In this document: piece by piece, positions 31,526-42,420 of the stretch
Position numbering within the stretch: position 1 is the stretch's first letter
How the letters are laid out: each line of letters begins with the position of its first letter
Assembly: GCA_021234155.1 (NCBI GenBank)
Contig: JAJEKV010000049.1
Span: forward strand, 8,280,036 to 8,344,035
Direction: 5' to 3'
DNA length: 64,000 nt
From: Isoetes taiwanensis
Taxonomy: Eukaryota; Streptophyta; Lycopodiopsida; Isoetales; Isoetaceae
The notes under the pieces: model-generated
What the model was told of the DNA's origin: nothing
Databases searched by the model: none
What the model saw: the letters and a program-made list of their open reading frames with translations, nothing else
Position numbers and translations under genes: made by a program

Positions 31526-32563
31526 ATGCTAGCGCGGGAACGTGAGACCATGGAGAAAAATATGAAGTCCATGCTTGATAACATTGCACCAGCTAATGTC
31601 CAGCTTGAAGGTACGACTGCGGTAGTTCCTGATACCAGCCAGGATGATCATGCAAGCTCAGATGCAACCACTGAGGTTAGGAATCAAACCCCTGTGGTAG
31701 CTTTCATAGAAAAGAACGTGTCCGAACTAAACCGTGGAGTTGATGCTTCTGACAGTAAGCATCCGGGGAGTGAAGTAGACGCTACGACTGCTGGGGATGA
31801 CGGCGACGATGAAAGGTAATTCACGCCGGGCGCGATATGTAGCTTATTTATGAAGGATAAAACGTGCTTGGCGTGTATTGCAGACCACTTTTGCATGGCT
31901 AACTCTTTGTTTTCCATGGTTCAGGGCTCCACCTGCTTGTGACAAAATCATTGTCTTCGATCTGAATGGTGTCCTGTGTAAAATGTTTCCTAAGAAGCTT
32001 ATCAACAGGGATGACTTCGAGCAAGTCTCTCTAGAATCGAATATTAAGTGGATCTATTCTCGTCCACACTTAGAAGATATGATGAATGAGGCGTTCAGAT
32101 TGTTTCGAGTTGCCATCTGGTCCTCAATGGAACGCAGAAATGTTGATGAAGTACTTAGGGTGTTACCAGGCATGAATCGAGACTTTGTGACGATTTGGGA
32201 CCAAAGTAAGTGTATAAAGTTTCCACATCCAAGAGATCCGGATGGCAAACCGGTCTTCGTCAAACATCTTAATACTATGAAGGATCAGCTTGGCATTCAA
32301 AGGAAAGAAGACATCATAATAGTAGATGATGATGCTCTTAAGTGCTTTTATAATCAAGGTCAGGCTCTAAATCCACCAACTTATACTCCACAAGATTACT
32401 CAACAGATGAGTTTCTAGTACTATTCATGTCCATCATGAGTGGCTTGGCTGCTGGTAAAACAAATCAGATGTTGTCAAAACGCATCCAGAACTAGATCGG
32501 ACTAAGGAGATGGATCCCTATCTTGAGAGTTATTTGACAAAGAAAGGACTAGTCCCTCCATGA
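31526..32563 (+). CDS. FCP1/NIF-like HAD-phosphatase-fold protein, 3' frameshift
   Basis: Exon 1 (from ATG 31526, possibly longer: the frame is open from about 31392) ends at 31815. The intron 31816-31924 has GT...TTCAG ends. Exon 2 joins in phase (AG|G, Arg97). Exon 1 is low-complexity, rich in Lys, Ser and Asp. Exon 2 is a NIF/FCP1-type HAD domain: IIVFDLNGVLC (about 105-115), YSRPHLEDMMNEAF, VAIWSSMERRN and EDIIIVDDDALKCF. The usual DxDG(T/V) site reads D-L-N-G-V, so the second, acid/base Asp is Asn. Many plant paralogues share DLNG, so activity is doubtful. The frame stops at TAG 32493-32495. The +1 frame continues plausibly (ELDRTKEMDPYLESYL...GLVPP) to TGA 32561-32563, suggesting a one-base indel near 32480 or a sequencing error. 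Confidence 0.7.
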
Positions 32564-32822
32564 TGTAATCTTCATATCAAGTGAATACAATGTAATAAGT
32601 GTTCTGTGTATATTGATGTGTTGTTATCTACAAATGCTAATCAAACACCACATTCTTCTCACTAAAACAAGAAAATGTTAAACCACCCACTACTACAATG
32701 CAAAAATTTGCAGCAATGCAAAACAGCATGTCACACAACACAACACTATATTGAGAAAGGGTATGCAAAGGTGGCGTGCTTTTGGAACAGACATAAATCC
32801 AATTTAATAAATGATGGTTTAT

Positions 32823-33245
32823 TATGAATGTATTTAAGGTTCTTTGGGGAAATATTTCTCTAAAAATGTCTTTCTCTATTTGTGATAGAGAGGGCATGCT
32901 TTGCATAGTGATCTATGCACAAAGTAATGTGTAAATTACTTAAGTAACTTGGTAAGCTTGATCATATAGTGTTAATGGTCTTACTTTATTTATAAGATAT
33001 TAAAGACCATGGTCCAGTTGGCCTATTACTCTACCGGAGTTTGAAGTTCTATTTGGGGATGATTGTATTTTGGTTACTGATTGTTAATTGTTTTCCCCCA
33101 ATTTATGGTACCATCTTGGACTGAAAGTCCCATGTATGGCATGGAGGGATTGACCAATGCTGAAGTTTGTGCTAGGTTTAACTAGTTCAAGCCGGGTTTT
33201 TTTCATGACACTTTTGTGTATTGGTCTTATCAGTGCTGCCATAAG
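32823..33245 (+). repeat. Dispersed repeat R4, long copy
   Basis: Runs closely parallel to 44846-45238 over about 400 bp (tgaatgtatttaaggttctt, gagagggcatgctttgcata, gtaaattacttaagtaactt, aagaccatggtccagttggc, tatggtaccatcttggactg). The shared right third also matches 28130-28275. No coding capacity is evident. Both long copies keep a similar length, so this is a defined element of unknown class. Confidence 0.8.
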
Positions 33246-34315
33246 TCCTTGGATAAGGTTAGTTTCATCAGTTAAAAGGGTTGTTTTTCCATTCGATTGT
33301 ATGCCATTGCTTATATCTTCGGATGTATCTTTAATTATGCTTTGCCTTTTTAATTTCTCATATTTCTGAGACATATTTTCATGCAAAATATGAAAATCAA
33401 GATGAGACGGAGTTCAAAATAGTAATTCCTACTTGGAACTCAGAACTCATGTGCTGGGGTTATGACAAGACTTGAGATAGGAAGTGCAGATTGGACTTGA
33501 GACGATGAATACATCCAACCTAAGTGTATGTGGTATTCATGAAGTTCAGACACTCTAAATGCAGAGGTCAAACAATTTGAGGTATGTCTACATATGAAAG
33601 TTCTTTCATATATTTAAACTGGTCTTAGCTCATGATGCTGAATTCTTAGTCTTCATGATAATATGCTTCGTAATATCATAAATTTATATTGTAGTATTTA
33701 CTTCGGCACCAATGCCAAAAGTGCCACTCGGCTTTGCCATCCAGCCTACACTTTATACATCCCTCCCTAAGAGTATCTTATGGCGTTGTCATCCCTATAA
33801 CAGAAGTTTGACCCGAATGGAAGTGTGCAGGATATTGACAACTACTTCTGTATTTGAGATAAAGACACTTTCATGCCTTGTTTATGCTTAAGTTGGCAGA
33901 TAGGTCGCATAGGGTGTGGCATGGCTCCTGCTCTGAGTAGGGGCCTGCCACCCCATATGTGAATAAAGCATGACATTTATTAAATTTATTATGCCCCACT
34001 CTACAGTTGGAGGTAGGGTTTTTTTATAAAGCTTGCATGATTAATTTAGTTGTGCACCTTAAGTTACTCTCTCTTTTGACAAATTTAAAACATGGCTCAA
34101 GATTTTTTTGGTGCTTCGTACTCTAATGATAGAGCCTATCTATTGGATGTTCTATGGCCCACTTTCCCTAGTGAATATACTAGAAATTATTTACTATCTG
34201 AACTATGGTGTTGCATATAAACCTGGGGCTCTTTAATATAAATTGGATTTCTTTAACCTTTGTCCTCACACGCCGTCAGTACGTGCTCTGGGGTCGTACA
34301 TTCAGGAGGTACTAG
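33246..34315. other. Intergenic, no supported gene
   Basis: AT-rich, no recognisable coding, RNA or repeat structure beyond weak similarity of about 33385-33450 to 28390-28455. Confidence 0.35.
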
Positions 34316-34527
34316 ATTAGGCACTACGGGTACGGTACATGAGTGTATATATTTGTGTGTTTTTGCATTTCGTATATTGGAACAGTTTGTTAACAGGCTG
34401 ATTGCTGCCACAGTTTTTCCCTCGAAAACCCTTCAGGGCGTAATCCGCTTGCTGCGCCTTTGTATTGGGTCCCATAGACCGATTGGTCTCCGTGGACGAT
34501 AAAAATACCTTCCTTCCTTCCTTCCTT
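34316..34527 (+). mobile_element. 5'-truncated LINE, 3' end with (TTCC)n tail
   Basis: Close relative of 5730-5978: taggcactacgggtacgg, aggctgattgctgccac, ccctcgaaaacccttc, gcgtaatccgcttgctgcg, cccatagaccgattggtctc, cgtggacgataaaa and a (TTCC)n tail. It lacks about 25 bp around the right arm of the TTCG stem-loop. Confidence 0.8.
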
Positions 34528-35487
34528 AAAGGTCCTTATAATAGATACATATATTTGCAGTTGTGGTGCTTCATGTATCCCTAGGGAAAACCATCAATTC
34601 ACGATTTGGAGCAGTATATCAGAATCAAAGATTTCCAAGCCAAGGCATTGCTTTATCATGACCCAGCCCTAACCAGGAAATCGCTGCAGCTACCAAAGCC
34701 ATCGGAACTAAGCATACGTTTGGAATCAATTAACTCCATGATCTAGTTATAAACATGTTCAATAGGTTGTGGCCATATCAAACTACTGGATATTTCAAGT
34801 CTTTTACGATGACCATAACCATATATGGGGTTAGTCACACCCTCGAAAGTCATGTGTATTTTCAAACCAGGCTTTAGAAAACATGGAGTTAGCCTCCTTA
34901 ATTTCTGATTTGTCTTCTTAATTTCCATTTCAGTTTTGCCGGAAGCGAGTTCTAACGAAAAAAATGAAATAAAAGCAACCTGGCAAATTGCATGTCAAAG
35001 AATAACAAAAGTACCAAATTTCTTGAAAATCTATAAAAGTGTCGAGGAATTTTATTAGATTAATAGTAGTAATTAGACTTCACTTTCAAAAACCTACTGA
35101 TGATGACCATACGAGTGGGCAGTGCAGTTTATAGGCTCATAAGTTAGGGAATAGAAAGGCTCCCCCAGAAAGCAGAGAAGGGAGATCATCAGCTAAAAGC
35201 AAAGCAAAGTAGGGAAACTCCAACCAAATCGATTTGAAAAATCTTAAACTTAGAGGGATTATTAAATAATTTAGCCTTCAAATTTTAAAAATGATGGCAT
35301 TTTACCTGTTAATTTATGATGTAAACAGGGTTTTCGGTTCAAATTTGTAGTAGTTGTTTACTGAAGGCGACAAATTTTATGCTACACTTAACTGGGAATT
35401 TCAAAGCTTGCTCCAAACTCTTTTAAGGGCCTCTTCACTTGCATTCAACCAAAGTTTGATTTTCTAAATTGAGATTGCTAAATGTAT
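34528..35487. other. Intergenic, no supported gene
   Basis: No coding frame, RNA gene or repeat recognised. Confidence 0.35.
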
Positions 35488-35530
35488 CTAGTCTAGTCTA
35501 GTCTAGTCTAGTCTAGTCTAGTCTAGTCTA
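35488..35530. repeat. (CTAGT)n microsatellite
   Basis: About eight and a half uninterrupted ctagt units. Confidence 0.95.
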
Positions 35531-35689
35531 ATATCTTGATATTGGTGTTGTGTACGTCTGGTAGACTCCAACTTCTCCTCCATATCAACAAAGACAAGAT
35601 TGTTATATTATGCCTCCATCATGCAGGCTATTTAACATCGTCACATTGTCATTCTGGAGAAATACAAGGTCTTTGTATGTGCAACTGAG

Positions 35690-35945
35690 TTTTTGATCTA
35701 GTCGTAATACACTAGTCTAGTATAAATATATGTCTCAAGTTCGAGTCGCTCATAGTGCTTCTCATAGGCTAGTTGGTCTTTCATGGACATTAAAAATATT
35801 CTTCAATGTGTGCTTCTCATAGGGAAATGTTCTTCAATGTGTGCTTCTCATGGGGTGGACATTAAAAATGTTCTTTGGTGTGTGCTTCTCTTAGGCTAAT
35901 TGGTCTTCAGTAGACATAAAAAATGTTCAGTATGTGCTTCAATTC
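35690..35945 (+). mobile_element. tRNA-derived SINE with amplified LINE-like tail
   Basis: An A-box-like tgatctagtcgtaatac (about 35694) and a B-box-like caagttcgagtcgct (about 35737) are followed by cataggctagttggtctttc plus atggacattaaaaatattctt. That phrase matches the LINE 3' ends in this window (cataggccgactggtctc, cgtggacgataaaa). The tail is then repeated about three more times in degenerate form (35795-35945), with ttcttcaatgtgtgcttctc between. Confidence 0.55.
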
Positions 35946-36061
35946 CTTTTTGTCCTTACTGATGTCTTTTCAAAGTGGTTTATGTACAAAAAGTTCCAGA
36001 AAATAAAAGTTCCGGATGGATAAAACTATGGTAAATGAGAACGCGAGAATGGAGAACAGAA

Positions 36062-36112
36062 ACAAAAGAGAATAGAATAGAATAGATTTTTTAACGTCCA
36101 CGGAGAAAAGGT
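36062..36112 (-). mobile_element. Very short LINE/SINE 3' end (minus)
   Basis: On the minus strand ctccgtggacgttaaaaaat is followed by (CTATT)n, the same tail type as the LINE copies. Only about 50 bp is present. Confidence 0.6.
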
Positions 36113-36145
36113 AATAACAAAAACAAAAAGAAAAGTTAATAACAA

Positions 36146-36377
36146 AAGAAGAAGAAGAAGAAGAAGAAGAGATTTTAACGTCACGCCACAAGGCAGCGTC
36201 CTATCGGACATGTGACACTTTACAACACACCCAGATGGGTCCTGCCCCCACCACTTTACATTGCTGAAGTGGGTCCTTCCCCCACCAACTTTACATTGCA
36301 TGGCCACTTTCACAACGAGGCGTTGAACCCGTGACCTTGGGTATGGCAGTTTAACGTCTTACCACAGGACCAAAAGG
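36146..36377 (-). mobile_element. tRNA-derived SINE (minus) with LINE-like tail
   Basis: The minus strand starts with a tRNA-like head: A box TTTTGGTCCTGTGGTAAGAC (about 36375), B box GTCACGGGTTCAACGCC (about 36338-36322). A body follows with two similar segments (tttacattgc...gtgggtcctgcccccac, seen twice). It ends gtgacgttaaaatc plus (TTC)n at 36146-36170. The final gacgttaaaa matches the LINE 3' ends nearby, so the SINE probably borrows the LINE machinery. Confidence 0.7.
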
Positions 36378-36599
36378 CAATAAAAGCTAACATATTGCAG
36401 AAACCTCGTACCAATATGATGAAGCAACAACAAGAATCCACAAAACAAGGTCAGATATTCCAGCAACAATATGAATCAAGAAGATCAACAACACGAATCG
36501 AGAAGAATATCTAGCAACAAAACTTTTAGGGTTTGATGCATATGAATGCAGTTCTGAAAACAGCAACCGTTAGCTTGTTTAATCTAATTCAGATCAATG

Positions 36600-36815
36600 C
36601 TCCAAAAAAGATGCACTCTAGAAATACTTTTTAGTATGCCCCAACAAATACAACACCAAAATCGTAGAAAAACCATGGCAAAAAACGTATAAAATTACAA
36701 AAAAAAAAGGACCCATGTTATTATGCTAGATATTGGTTTGTGTTAATTAATGTTAATGGTAGTGGTGTGTTGGTTGTTATATTAAGAAAAAAATCGGGCC
36801 CTTCAGGCCTTAATA
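36600..36815 (+). repeat. Dispersed repeat R1 copy 2 followed by hairpin repeat end
   Basis: 36600-36735 matches R1 (gatgcactctagaaatac, aaaccatggcaaaaaacgta, catgttattatgctagatat). It runs directly into the block with gtgttggttgttatattaag, an A-run and gggcccttcaggcc, which resembles 4030-4125. Confidence 0.5.
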
Positions 36816-37470
36816 AAAGCCTTCGAGCATTAAGAATGGCATAAATGCATGTAGACTTAATTAAGAAGAAGCGTGATAAAAGAAGAACCATAACACATAT
36901 TTATACTATGATGATCATTATAATAATATGACAAAAGAACATTTATTGCCAAAAAACAAACACTGGATTTTTTCTCTAATATCTCCACCAACTTATTTAT
37001 ATAGGGCGTTCAGATATAAAATAGAAAAAGAACACTGAGATGTACATAGGCAAAGCAAAGCCCTTGCTGTAAGTAGTGTATAGGCCTGGAGTATAATCAT
37101 GGTATCAAACCTTAATTTTACAAACTGATGCTGCAAACGCCTCAGCCAACTGAGCAGCATCCATATTTGTACCACATTTTGCAGAGTAAAGATCTTGTTC
37201 AAAATGTACACGAAACAGCATGTCCAGATAAAAGAACTAGATTGGCACTTGCCTAACAAGTCTATCCAAATCAAGTGCACATGCAGCTTTTGCATCATTT
37301 ACTTGTTCCGATCATAACTGATCCTTTGTCCTTCCAATGAGATAGTAATCACCTGTGTAATGAATAGATCATGACAGTAATGATCTATTTAGACTCAAGA
37401 AGTATGTATACACAGTACCAGTATTAAAGGGTGAGAAACAAAATAATTACCTTGATTTCTGTGTCTTGAT
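36816..37470. other. Intergenic, no supported gene
   Basis: AT-rich flank left of the large LINE, no coding or RNA signal recognised. Confidence 0.35.
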
Positions 37471-37662
37471 AGAAGGAAGGAAGGAAGGAAGTTTATTTTA
37501 ACGTCCACGGAGGCCAGAGGCCTATGAGATGGTACATGCAGAGAACAGGCAAAAAAGCCAAAAACCCCAACACCAAAAACAAACAATGTAACTGTACAGT
37601 AGAACCCTACTACCGGGATGAAAAAACCCCCACTTGGGAGGAAAAACCCTAACAGTAGGATC

Positions 37663-40600
37663 TCAAATACCATGCCCCCGAAGAGCAAGTCTGACGGCCG
37701 AAATCTGCAGGATGTAAGCTCCCAGTCGCGCTACCATAGGTGATGCGAGTAACTGATGTAGTGGTGTGTCGGAGCATCTAAGATCAGTGTGCACTGCTCG
37801 GACATGGGCATATGCTAGGCACCGCTGGAGGGCATGGTGCTCATCCTCTATCACGTGCATCTCACAACACTGACATATCCTCTCCTCCCTGGGGATCCCG
37901 TGCCCGCCATTCACCCCCCAGCGACCTGTTTCAATTCTGAGGTAATGGGAACCCGTCCTTATGGCAGCAATAGCTCTCCGTTTCTTCACAGAGATGTGTG
38001 CTTTCAAGTACCGATGGGGTCCATGCTCAAGGCGGGATTAACTCGAGCGTGATAGTGCTCGCCTTGGGCTTTGCAAGAGTAGAGGCATCCCACAGGGTGG
38101 CAGCATAGCCCGCATCCAATTGCCCATTCTGCGCATCAGAATCTGCCAATGCCACCATCTGGTGGTAATCCATAGACCACCTCCTAAACCATCCCTTACA
38201 GTGCTTGTGCCATACCCTCTTCAGCCGCTGGGGGCCCTGCGTTAACAACACGGCCTGTGGGGGCAAGCGATGCTCATCCATCCCATCCACCTTATGGAAG
38301 CAAGTAAGATGCATGCGCATAGCGTATCGTCAGAAAGGCGTAAACCCGCTCTCATACAACAAAAATCGATACTGCATGCGGTGTCCTTCACTCCCAAACT
38401 ATATGTCAAGAAAGCTTTTTGCACCCTTTCCAACCTATCCCACGTGTTTTTGCTAAAACTGTTGGGCCCCAAACCTCCACCCCATATAGTAGCACCGGCT
38501 CGACCAAAGCCCTAAACAGGTGTGCTCTCCTCGCCCAGTCACAGAGATCTATCCGGCAACACGCGTTTTGCACTGCATATAAAGCCTTCCAGCCTGCACT
38601 GGCTCTCCTCTCCACACACTCATCCCACAGCATGTTAGTAGTGAAATCAATTCCCAGATACTTGAAGCTCCGCACCATCTCCACTTCCTGTCCCCTGTAA
38701 TATAACTCCGGGATGGGGTGTTGCGAGGACAGGATCGCGAGAAGCTTAGTTTTGTGCAAGTTCACTGTCATTCCCGTTGCCCCACAGAACCCACTGAGGG
38801 CATCCAAATCTTCGCCGTGATACCGCGGGTCGTGGTGGGCTAGCAAAGCTACATCATCCGCGATATAGTAATCGGCTCACGAGGTCGCCTCAGATAATTG
38901 CACCCCGGCTCCCCCATGGTGCTGCATCCACGTCTCCAAGCTATCAATGTACAACCCAAAAAGCGTTGGAGACAACGGGCAGCCCTGCTTAACTCCCATA
39001 GTGCTAGCTACCCGCCGATCTTCATAAGGCAGTGCAGCATAAATCCCATCATAAAGCTGGTGCACCCCATTCTGCAACTCCTGTGGAACTCGCAATTCTT
39101 GCAACCTCTCGCCACAAAGATGTCTCGGGGGGCGGTATCATATGCGATCTTTAAAATCTACAAAGCAAAGAATACAAGTCTTTGCGCATTCCGCTTGCCT
39201 CCATCAACACTCTCAAAGTGAAGATATGGTCTGGTCGTGGAGTGAGCCGGGCTTAAAGTTTGCCCGCCAATTGCCCGCACGACCCCGCCTCCTCGCCCAC
39301 TTAGTGAGTTTCTTCTCCACCACCCTTGCCGGGGAGCTTTGCAAACGGCGAGCTTACCATAATCATCGGTAATTCGCCGCCTCATCCAGATACCAGCTTT
39401 ATGCGGGGGAACAACCTTACTAACCATCCGGTCCCTGGGGAGCCCCCTCGCCGAGCCCGGTTAATGATCACCGCCGGGGCCCTACCACGGATGGGCGACC
39501 CCATTTCAACAGCTCGGCGGCTGCGCCCCTGTAAATCCTTTGCTTTGCCATTCGCCGGATGCGAGACCCCGCTGGACATCCTCCCGCGTGAGCTGCGGCA
39601 CCTCTCCTACCGATCCGGGACCGGCATTAGCCACGGGGGTCATATAACTCCTGCAAACGGTGCATCCATTGCTCCACACTTACATTACCAGCCACCTGGC
39701 GCTTCTGGTAACACCTTACGCCAAAAAGCTTTTGGCTCTGCCATGAGCATGTCAAACAGGCGCTCCTGGGTTTCTGCCATGTATCTTCCCTTCTTGGCTT
39801 TTAGGAAAATCTTATAGTCTTGCGGGGCTCTGCGGGCGCGAATCGTGGATCTATGACCAAGCGCAGCTGGCTCTTTAGAGCCTTGCAATCAGCATCAAAC
39901 CACGGGTTCTAAGGAAAATGCGCGGTGTTCCTCCTTGGAGGGCCCTTCACTGCAAAGGAAGCCCCAGCAGCTGCAAGCAGCGCCCTCACCAGCCATGCAC
40001 ACCTGTCTTGCAGTGTGTAGAAGCTATCAAACCCCTGTAACTCCCGCACCAACATAGATTCATACTGTCCCTGCTTCTGATAGCGTGGGATGTATGGTAA
40101 CCCTCCACGCCCCCTTTGCGGTGTCTCCACTATTGAGTGCTCCCAATTCAGCGTGACATAAAGCGGGTAGTGATCTGACAAAGCCTCCTCATCCCCTATG
40201 CTTATGCCAATGGAGAAGTGTGTAACCACGTTCAAGTGCTGCTACCAGAGCGAGAAGGTAATCCAACACACTAGCTCCCCCATCCTGCCTATCACTCCTG
40301 CAAGTAACACCTCCTGAGTGTGGCCATCACTGCATACCATTACAAATTACCATGTCAAAAACCTGGCAGAGCTGGACCAGCTGCCTGCCAAATGGTCTAG
40401 CCACCATATCCTGGGAGTGCCGTGTATGCTGAATAGCGGCTGTCTCAAGCCAAAGCGGATCAGCATTAGCGTCACCTTGGAAGGTCACCGACTACAACTG
40501 CGTCGTACGAGCATTGAAATCTCCTAGCAAAAACACCTGTCCCTGCTGTCTATAGCGGTCTATGTCATCATACAGTTCCCTATACGGCATCTGGACATCT

Positions 40601-40970
40601 GTGTCTGCATCATGTACCTGGTAGAACTTAGAGCCTGCATGGGGAATGTAGCAGCTAGCAAGAAACAATGGGACATGACCAGGCTCATATACCATTACCC
40701 ACATGTAGCGGTTAAATGCGTCAGACTTCTGAAGTGTGATCTTGCATGCTAAGGCGTCCCTAAAGTAGCAAACCACTCCACCGTATCCGCGTCTGCCATG
40801 GCGCTCATTAGCAAGTGAGAAATGCTGATATCCTCGAGATATGTCGGCGTCCGATGCCCTTGAGACTCCCATGTCTCCTGCGGGGAAGACGATGTCCATG
40901 TCTGCCGCGATCCCATTCAAGCCACCGCCCTTACGCCGCGGGAAGCCCCTACAATTCGAGGGAAACAATG
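37663..40970 (-). pseudogene. LINE ORF2: endonuclease, reverse transcriptase, Cys/His C-terminus, broken
   Basis: In order on the minus strand: AP-endonuclease start (ALFPSNCRGFP, 40970), GYGGVVCYFRD, LLGDFNART (about 40505), SDHYPLYVTL (about 40175). RT follows with KVVPPHKAG (39420), TMGVKQGCPLSPTLFGLYID (about 39010), an in-frame TGA (38879-38877) just before the catalytic YIADDVALLA (about 38865), then SFKYLGIDF, VLLYGVEVWGP (about 38470), and the C-terminal RTGSHYLRIETGRW with C-x2-C...H-x4-C type CQCCEMHVIEDEHHALQRC (about 37890). Frameshifts separate several of these. The endonuclease nicks target DNA and the RT copies LINE RNA from the nick. Confidence 0.8.
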
Positions 40971-40989
40971 CGAAGACACTTTCCCTATG

Positions 40990-42256
40990 CCGACTCACGG
41001 TTTGTGGACCCATCGAGTGCGAGGGACGCTGCTGTGGTTTGGAATAACTTTCGGGCAGCCTGCTCACGGGACCACGATGGATGTCTTTGGAGTTGTGGAA
41101 GGCCTCAATCGCCCTCTCCACGCCCGCCTGGCCTGATGCCCTGGACCGCTCTCGCCCCTCGCGGCGCGTTGTTCGTGGGAAGTCTTGCCCTGCTGGCTGT
41201 CGGCGAGGAGGCACATATACCTTCATCTTGCCATTAATCAAACCAGCAGCCCCTCCAAATTTTGCCGAATCTCTCTTATCTTGACCAACTCTTGGCTTCT
41301 TTCCCGTTGTTGCGGTGGCGTGAGATCCAGATCCAGGTATATGGACGTACCTTTCAAGCAACTGGTGCGGTGCAACAACAAAGATTTTGCCTCCCAATCC
41401 AAGGCGCAAACTTAACTAGCCGAGGTCTCATGCTCGGTCCTCCGACCCTGATTGGACTCTTGATAACCAAATACTGTAATTGGAGCTTTGCAAGTACCAG
41501 GGTGGTAAGCTTACCTGGAAAATCCTCGCCTTGCTCCTCCAGCAATCCCCGCACTGGATGTCCTGCTCCTCAAGTACCCGCTGATTCCACGAGCCACCTC
41601 GGCCCTGCGGTATGGGGGTGCTTTGGCAGACGCTTGTGGTGCACTCCGGACTCGTTGCACCTCCATTGGGAGGTCCTGCATCTCTTTGGCCGTAAGTGGG
41701 CCATATGGTTCTCTATATGTGAGCATCTTTCGACATCTCTCTGTGTCTGCGCCTTTGCTTCATCAAGGAATTGGAGCCTGCCCCAGACCGCTTCCACATC
41801 CTTTTCCTTAGCATCTATCCGACCAGCCATGCTTGTGACTTGTACAATCTGCTGCAGCAACCCCTTCATGTCAGCCTGTGCTTGCGCCATGTCTTCCATC
41901 CACTGCTGGTGGACCTTATCCAAGCGGTGCCCCATCTCCGTGACTAGCTGCGTTGTTGCTTGTATCTTCCCTCTTATCTGGTCATTAGCCTTTTGGGCTC
42001 CCCTGCAATCATAATCCCCGAGCCGAACTTCCACAAGGGAAATTCGCTCCTTCTGTTGGAGAAGCTGCTTCTTGAGCGCAGCCCCTGGCAGATGGTCCCG
42101 TGATGTCTCCAAGCTTGCCAGCTTAGCCTGGAGGGAACCGGCCTGTTCCTGTACAACCCTGATTGCCTCAGCCTGTGATACCTGCTTTGATGGGGATGAG
42201 GTATCCAAATTGCGGGCTCTTTTCTTCAACGCATGCATGCTGTCCGGGGTTGCCAT
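40990..42256 (-). pseudogene. LINE ORF1 (coiled coil plus RNA-binding C-terminal region), frameshifted
   Basis: Starts MATPDSMHALKKRARNLDTS with a basic N-terminus. Then a long heptad-rich coiled coil spans about residues 28-190 (QEQAGSLQAKLASLETSR, ERISLVEVRLGDYD, QADMKGLLQQIVQV). After a frameshift near 41640 another frame gives KLTTLVLAKLQLQYLVIKSP and RPRLVKFAPWIGRQ, resembling the RRM/C-terminal part of L1 ORF1 proteins (RP-IVKF---R). A third frame continues with YVHIPGS and YVPPRRQPAGQD. ORF1 proteins coat LINE RNA as trimers. Confidence 0.65.
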
Positions 42257-42420
42257 AGAGGGCCGGGACTGTCAGGTCGTCGACTAAAACAGAGGAAACA
42301 TCATGCAAATCATATACCGACGGAAAGCTCGTTCGATAAGCTTTCCAACGAGCCCAAGAACACCTGAATCTAACACCGGAATCCCGAGTTATGAGCAAAA
42401 GAGCAGGGCTGAAACCCTAA

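Larger units (their letters stand above)
37471..42420 (-). mobile_element. Nearly full-length L1-type LINE retrotransposon (minus)
   Basis: Read on the minus strand, this has a 5' region (about 42420-42257), ORF1, ORF2 with endonuclease, reverse transcriptase and a C-terminal Cys/His domain, a 3' UTR (tcccaagtgggggtttttt, catctcatagg, cctccgtggacgttaaaa) and a (TTCC)n tail at 37491-37471. The coding region is GC-rich compared with the flanks. Both ORFs carry frameshifts and stops, so it is immobile. The exact 5' end and target duplication are not evident. Confidence 0.85.

Noticed and set aside
39326..42014. Long plus-strand frames of 140-250 codons
   Set aside because: Antisense of GC-rich LINE ORF1/ORF2, which carry recognisable endonuclease, RT and coiled-coil sequence.
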